Made by a program: the position numbers and the translations under genes
From: Schistosoma haematobium
Taxonomy: Eukaryota > Platyhelminthes > Trematoda > Strigeidida > Schistosomatidae
Assembly: GCF_000699445.3 (NCBI RefSeq)
Contig: NC_067195.1
Location: 86,748,569-86,812,568, forward strand
DNA: 64,000 nucleotides
Reading direction: 5' to 3'
The notes under the pieces: generated by a model
The model's database searches: none
Seen by the model: only the letters and a program-made list of their open reading frames with translations
What the model was told of the DNA's origin: nothing
Part shown: piece by piece, positions 59,256 to 64,000 of the stretch
Position numbering within the stretch: position 1 is the stretch's first letter
Layout of the letters: every line of letters begins with the position of its first letter

Positions 59256-59539
59256 GTAACTATTTTATCATAGTACCAATACTCCTAAAAAATGAATGCC
59301 ACCATGAACTTTCAGGAATGAATTCATAACCATTAGATCTCATATTGAGTATTTGAACTTCTTAGAACTTTGATTTGATACAAAATCTTCTAGATTTCCT
59401 ACTTCAGTTAATGAATGATATAATTCAACAAATAATCAATGTCATCAGTAATGACCATTCGGTCTAGATCAGATAAAATAAACATATAAGATAGAATAAA
59501 ATTCAGCAGTATTATAGGTTCTATGTTGTATGTTTTCTT
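59256..59539. other. No feature recognised
   Basis: AT-rich. Confidence 0.4.
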
Positions 59540-60275
59540 ATATTGAAGTTAGATATTAACACTGTTGGATTTATTTTTGCTTATTTATTTAAACATATAA
59601 ACATTGGTACAAGGAGGCACGAAATACATATGCACCACATAAATCATCCGATCTGTGTGAGGGCTGTGATACTGAACGTGTGCCCAAACCGAAGTAGATG
59701 GTTTTCTTAGGGGGGGCCACACCCAAAACCTTTGACATAAAGGTCTGATCCACAAGACAGTGGAGCAACGTCAGGAGATGCAATTCCATGGGAGCCGGTG
59801 ACCAATAATTGGTTCATATGCTATTTGTTGCATCAAGATCTTGAACTCCATGTACACTATTGGTTTTGAATCAAGGTTTTCCAACTCCTCTATTTGGATC
59901 CTCCATATCCACCAACTTGGTTAAAGCTCCGGACGTTCACTTTTCATCCTCTCAAGTTCGTAAACAACAGTAATTTCTCGAGAAGTCAGTGAGTAGAACT
60001 TCCCTGGCAGTGGTTGTACGCAGTTGGCCATGTAAGAGCATTTCAAGAGAGAGAGAGAGAGAGAGAGAGCTGACTCTCTCCACTCTGTGCCGTATCAGAG
60101 AATTAGAGGGGTGGGAGCTCAGTAATCTAAAAGTTAAACTTTTAACCGCGAGACTAATAAGTCCTGGATTCGAATCCTTTGAAGTGGGATGTTGGATGCA
60201 CACTGTTAAAGAGAACTTTCATACTAGAACAAAACAACTATCCAGTACTTTCAAACTCTTCACAAAAACTTCATT
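59540..60275 (+). mobile_element. Family 2 SINE split by repeat X
   Basis: GAAGTTAGATATTAACACTG (59543-59562) is the family 2 pre-head segment. The head resumes after repeat X at 60115 (GAGCTCAGTAATCTAAAAG, B box GGATTCGAATCC), then a worn hammerhead. Confidence 0.65.
59571..60112 (-). mobile_element. Repeat X inserted in family 2
   Basis: Tail at 59571-59602, TTGGTACAAGGAGGC, GGATCCTCCATATCC, a GA run at 60048-60069, and 5' edge near 60110. Flanking duplication not resolved. Confidence 0.75.
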
Positions 60276-60735
<460 letters not shown>

Positions 60736-61069
60736 GATAACAATAATAATAATAATAATAGTAGTAGTAATGATAATAATCATAATAAATATTGTCTGAT
60801 TATGATGAGTATAAAAGGATTCAATAAATGATATAAACAAATATTTATATTTAGAATTTTCATTATTATTTATAACAACTACTTAATATGAAATACTACT
60901 GTTTACAGAATATTTCCTTAATGGTAATCACTATGGTGTTGTTATTGATGACAATGATGATCAATGTTAATTATTCATGTGAGTTAACAAGTTTTATCAT
61001 CATGTATGCATGTATGTATGTAGAGATGTTAAGAAACAATGAGCTTTTCTTGGTATAAAGTTGTGAAGA
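60736..61069. other. No gene recognised
   Basis: AT-rich with trinucleotide-like remnants. Confidence 0.4.
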
Positions 61070-61330
61070 TTTGATCGAGATCATGAATTGATTGATGTTA
61101 GATTACTGTTGAAAATCTGGAAGAAGTGAAGAGCTATTTCGTCCTCTTGTGAAACTATTCCTTAGTAGTGTACATCCATGATCCTGTTACAAGAGCCTAC
61201 AGCTTTGCATGTGAATGTTTGACCTCTAGATCACTGAGTTGGCATCCAACGATGTTAATGTTTGACTTCAACCAATCCACGAAATTGTACAACCATCTTC
61301 CATTAGTTTTTCAGTTTACTTACTGGCAAT
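61070..61330 (-). mobile_element. Family 2 SINE, worn
   Basis: Tail, degenerate hammerhead (TATTTCGTCC) and tRNA head (GATCACTGAGTTGGCATCC) on the minus strand. Confidence 0.65.
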
Positions 61331-61439
61331 ATTTGCAAATTTCTTCTAGATGATGATAGTTTATTATGAAAATTATATGAACACCTTCATGAAATAGACC
61401 GATGATATAACTGAAATGTATATATTTTATGATCAAAGA

Positions 61440-61745
61440 TGGATAGAGGGTAGCAATGGAATCTAGGATGCGTGTTTCGTCCTATTTAAGACTTGTCAAC
61501 TGGATGTCATTGCATTACACAGTTGATGATTACTCCGGGACTCTAGGATGTAGGTACATCCAGATGATGAGTCCCAAATAAGACGAAACACCAGTCCCGA
61601 ATTTCACTCTTAGCCACCATCCATCTTTGCCTATAAAGGCAATATCGAGGTAATTCGCATGGGATGCAAATATGTCAATAAGAGACTGATCAATTGTAGT
61701 CCGAAAACAACAACGGGCAGATACAAACAAACAATACCATATGAA
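61440..61745. mobile_element. Family 1 SINE, head-to-head
   Basis: Minus hammerhead (core TTGACAA) and upstream text to 61545; then plus from AGGATGTAGGTACATCC, hammerhead ATGATGA with GAAAC, and tail to AATACCATATGAATT. Both cores carry one fatal change. Confidence 0.75.
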
Positions 61746-61927
61746 TTGAAATATATACTGTTTAAATTGTCAGTCAAATGTTCTACTGAATCACCTACAA
61801 ATAATCATATCAATAAACAAACTTCAATTAGTACTCAGATATTGAAATACCTACTAATAGTCATTCGATTAGAGATGTGTCTCCTTTTAAAAAGATATTT
61901 TGCACAATCTATAATTTATAGGCTTAA

Positions 61928-62460
61928 TAAACTTACTTACCTAAGCCTGTTACTTCTTGTGGAGGAGTGTATACCATCCACCGGCACTCTCCATCCAATC
62001 CTGTCCTGTACAATCCTTTCCAGTTATTTCCAGTTGTTATTCATTTTTGTCGTGTTTGCTTCCAATTCTCGACGCACTGTGTTCTTTGGCTATCATATTT
62101 TCTGTTTCTCTTCAGGATTCCAAGTTAGGGCTTGCCTCGTGCTGCAGTTTGGTGATTTCCGTAATGTATGTCCTGTCCATTTCCATCGTCTTTTCCCAAT
62201 TTCCTCTTCATCTGTAAGCTGGTTTGTTCTCTCCCACAATAGGCTATTACTAATGGTATCCAGCCAATGGATGTTAAGTATCTTGCGTAGATAACTATTT
62301 ATAAATACCTACACCTTCTAGGTGATGGTTGTAGTTGTTCTTCGAGTTTCAGCTCCGTACAGTAGAACTGACTCTTTTGACGTTTGTATTGAAGATCGTG
62401 ACTTTCATATTGGCTTGCAGATAGTTGTTTTGAGTTCTTTATATTCTTCAATTTTAACCT
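61928..62460 (-). mobile_element. RTE-1 3' fragment
   Basis: Short tail at 61928-61943, then C-terminal RT text up to the KNIWN-like region. Frames broken. Confidence 0.75.
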
Positions 62461-62984
62461 TAATAAAAGGTTGAGAATTTTAATAAACAGTTCAAATTTA
62501 CAAGAAAATTGTTCATTACTTTATCCTTCATGAAGTCATTATTCATCAAATAGAAACATTTAATACTATTGATAACGAAGATATTATATGGTACCGTGAA
62601 TCAGTCGATGTCATTCAGGACATCAAAGGCTTAAAAGGTAGTATTGCTGACTGCGAAAAATAATGTCAGTTTTGTTTAATATTCTAGATAAGGGTCAACA
62701 ATCATTAGTCCTAAACTTAGTTCAGAGCCTCGATTCATGTAAAAGCTCTCCTCACTGATATTAAAACCGGTGTTTGTTCTTTTCTATAACATTGCTTTAT
62801 GCACTATGATACGTAGTATACTTATTCGTGTCTTGATATCCTGAAATCAAATGAATCACATATTATATACGTTCCGGGTAATGCTAAGTTTCCAACTAAT
62901 ATTGATTTGCTCATATGAAACTAGTCGGTTATATGGAGACTAAATTAGGTAGAGAATCCGTCCATTTGATGTAACCTGTAAGGT
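62461..62984. other. No feature recognised
   Basis: AT-rich sequence with no exon or repeat recognised. Confidence 0.4.
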
Positions 62985-63255
62985 TCGAGAGTGTTGTCGA
63001 TAAATAAGGGGTAATGGGAATCTACGATCCCGTCTTGCGAGGCTCGAACCCAGAACCTATCAATCTCGTGTGCGAGCACTTGACCATTAGACCACTGAGC
63101 CGAATCTCGCAAGGCAGCATCGTGGATGAGCACTGCTAAGGAGGAGTCCTACACTAGAACGAAACGGCCATCCAGTGCTTCCAGATTTTCCATCGTGGTC
63201 TATCTTCAATTGACTCATGTATTTAACTATTAAATTACTATAATATCCATAAAAC
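62985..63255. mobile_element. Family 2 SINE, head-to-head
   Basis: Minus: B box and A box (62985 to about 63103). Then plus: GAATCTCGCAAGGC, hammerhead with a 3-nt insertion in the core (CTAAGGAGGAG), and tail. Confidence 0.7.
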
Positions 63256-63764
63256 CCCTCTCTGACAATAAGGGGTAGCTTTACTACTACATAAACTTAT
63301 AGATCTCTATCATATTATTGATAGGATTTAAATATCTTTATGTTACTTAAATACTCATGTCATTGAATAATACAATTTATTATTCTGTTAAATGTCTACC
63401 GTCATATCATGATATTTCAACAAGATCCTTGATAGGAGTTTAAGAGTGTAAAGATAGGACGTATGGGTTAGAGCATCCTTGGGTGTATTAACTAATTCCT
63501 GGCAAGTACTAACTTCCACAAAACCTAAATAAGGAGGTTCACGGAAGTCAGCTTAACACTGTTCATTTTTTCTTACTTGATTAAATGTAAAACAGATACA
63601 ATTGAAGAAGACCAGTATGGAGATTCAGATGGTGAGATAGATGGTGATTATGAATATGAGGATGGAGATGAAACGGATGTTGAGAATGAAGATGGCTATG
63701 AAAATGAAGGAGTACTGAATGATCCACATTTCTATAGGAAAGGACATTATAAGAAATGAGGTAG
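63256..63764. other. No supported gene; acidic open frame noted
   Basis: Plus frame 63577-63759 encodes an Asp/Glu-rich 60-residue peptide from GATGA/GAAGA-type low-complexity DNA. No splice or domain support. Confidence 0.4.
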
Positions 63765-63955
63765 GTTACAGTATGATGTCTATTCGTAATAAAAACCCTA
63801 AATCTTATTCTTAACCCTAACTATCAACTATAAATATTAATCTAAATTCCTCACAATGGGTTATTATCCTCATTTAGCCGCACTGCATTGGTTGACGTCC
63901 TCAAGGTCTTTTTAACGTCTCTCAAAGGTCATCCATAAAATTATAGTCTCAACGT
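63765..63955 (-). mobile_element. MITE-Z, truncated
   Basis: Minus orientation: GAGACTATAATTTTATGGATG at the 5' end (63950), telomere-like TTAGGGTTAAG interior, lost 3' end near 63770. Confidence 0.7.
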
Positions 63956-64000
63956 TCTATTCTGTATTCCATAAAAGTGAAGTTAAATCAAGTCATGAGT

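Noticed and set aside
63577..63759. Acidic 60-residue open frame
   Set aside because: Low-complexity GATGA/GAAGA DNA, similar to the non-coding stretch at 52330-52400; no splice sites or domain.

Overview
The window looks like trematode DNA, most likely from a blood fluke (Schistosoma or a close relative). It is AT-rich, intron-containing and crowded with dispersed retroelements. Established knowledge supports this: schistosomes carry S-alpha-type tRNA-derived retroposons with a hammerhead ribozyme, RTE-clade non-LTR elements, Penelope-like elements and Gypsy elements, and all of these are seen here. There is no bacterial gene, operon, CRISPR array or rRNA. Species was not tested against any database.

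One host gene can be rebuilt with confidence. It is a minus-strand, three-exon snail-superfamily C2H2 zinc-finger repressor (exons 40861-40798, 39469-38893, 37040-36845; 278 residues). Splice phases agree and the second junction restores a zinc finger exactly. Upstream of the fingers lie a Groucho-type eh1 motif and a CtBP-type PxDLS motif. Its introns hold retroposons and a long TA repeat.

Names used below. Family 1, 2 and 3 are tRNA-headed SINE-like repeats of about 335, 385 and 340 bp, each with a hammerhead ribozyme. RTE-1 is a 3.2-kb non-LTR element with a (TAAG)n tail. RTE-2 is a second RTE-like lineage with a (CTGA)n tail. Repeat X is a roughly 530-bp repeat with an (AAATA)n tail. Repeat Y is a fold-back repeat. 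MITE-Z is a 280-bp element with terminal inverted repeats and 8-bp target duplications.

Layout. 0-6.4 kb: RTE-1 and RTE-2 pieces, a family 1 inverted pair and repeat X. 7.3-11.7 kb: a cluster of family 2 copies, including a head-to-tail dimer. 12.6-13.7 kb and 27.9-29.1 kb: two nearly identical 1,179-bp segments in opposite orientation. 17.9-22.3 kb: family 3, then an essentially full-length RTE-1 (18665-21886) inserted with a 12-bp target duplication into a repeat X copy. 23.5-34.4 kb: RTE-1 pieces, a family 3 copy nested in family 2, and three repeat X or family 3 copies. 34.6-36.3 kb: stacked RTE-1 and MITE-Z insertions. 36.8-40.9 kb: the zinc-finger gene. 41-55 kb: SINEs, RTE-1, a Gypsy remnant (47.5-48.0 kb), RTE-2 and repeat X. 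56.3-57.9 kb: a decayed Penelope-like element. 58-64 kb: SINEs, MITE-Z, repeat X, RTE-1 and a 36-copy ACT repeat.

The strongest signal beyond the gene is the hammerhead SINE system. Three tRNA-headed families each end in a hammerhead whose stem III is a different perfect 8-nt palindrome. Several copies are circularly permuted, longer than one unit, or begin at the self-cleavage site. Many are joined head to head with an inverted copy. Together this points to multimeric or circular, ribozyme-processed RNA templates with frequent fold-back during insertion (inference). All coordinates of repeat ends were read by eye and may be off by several bases.
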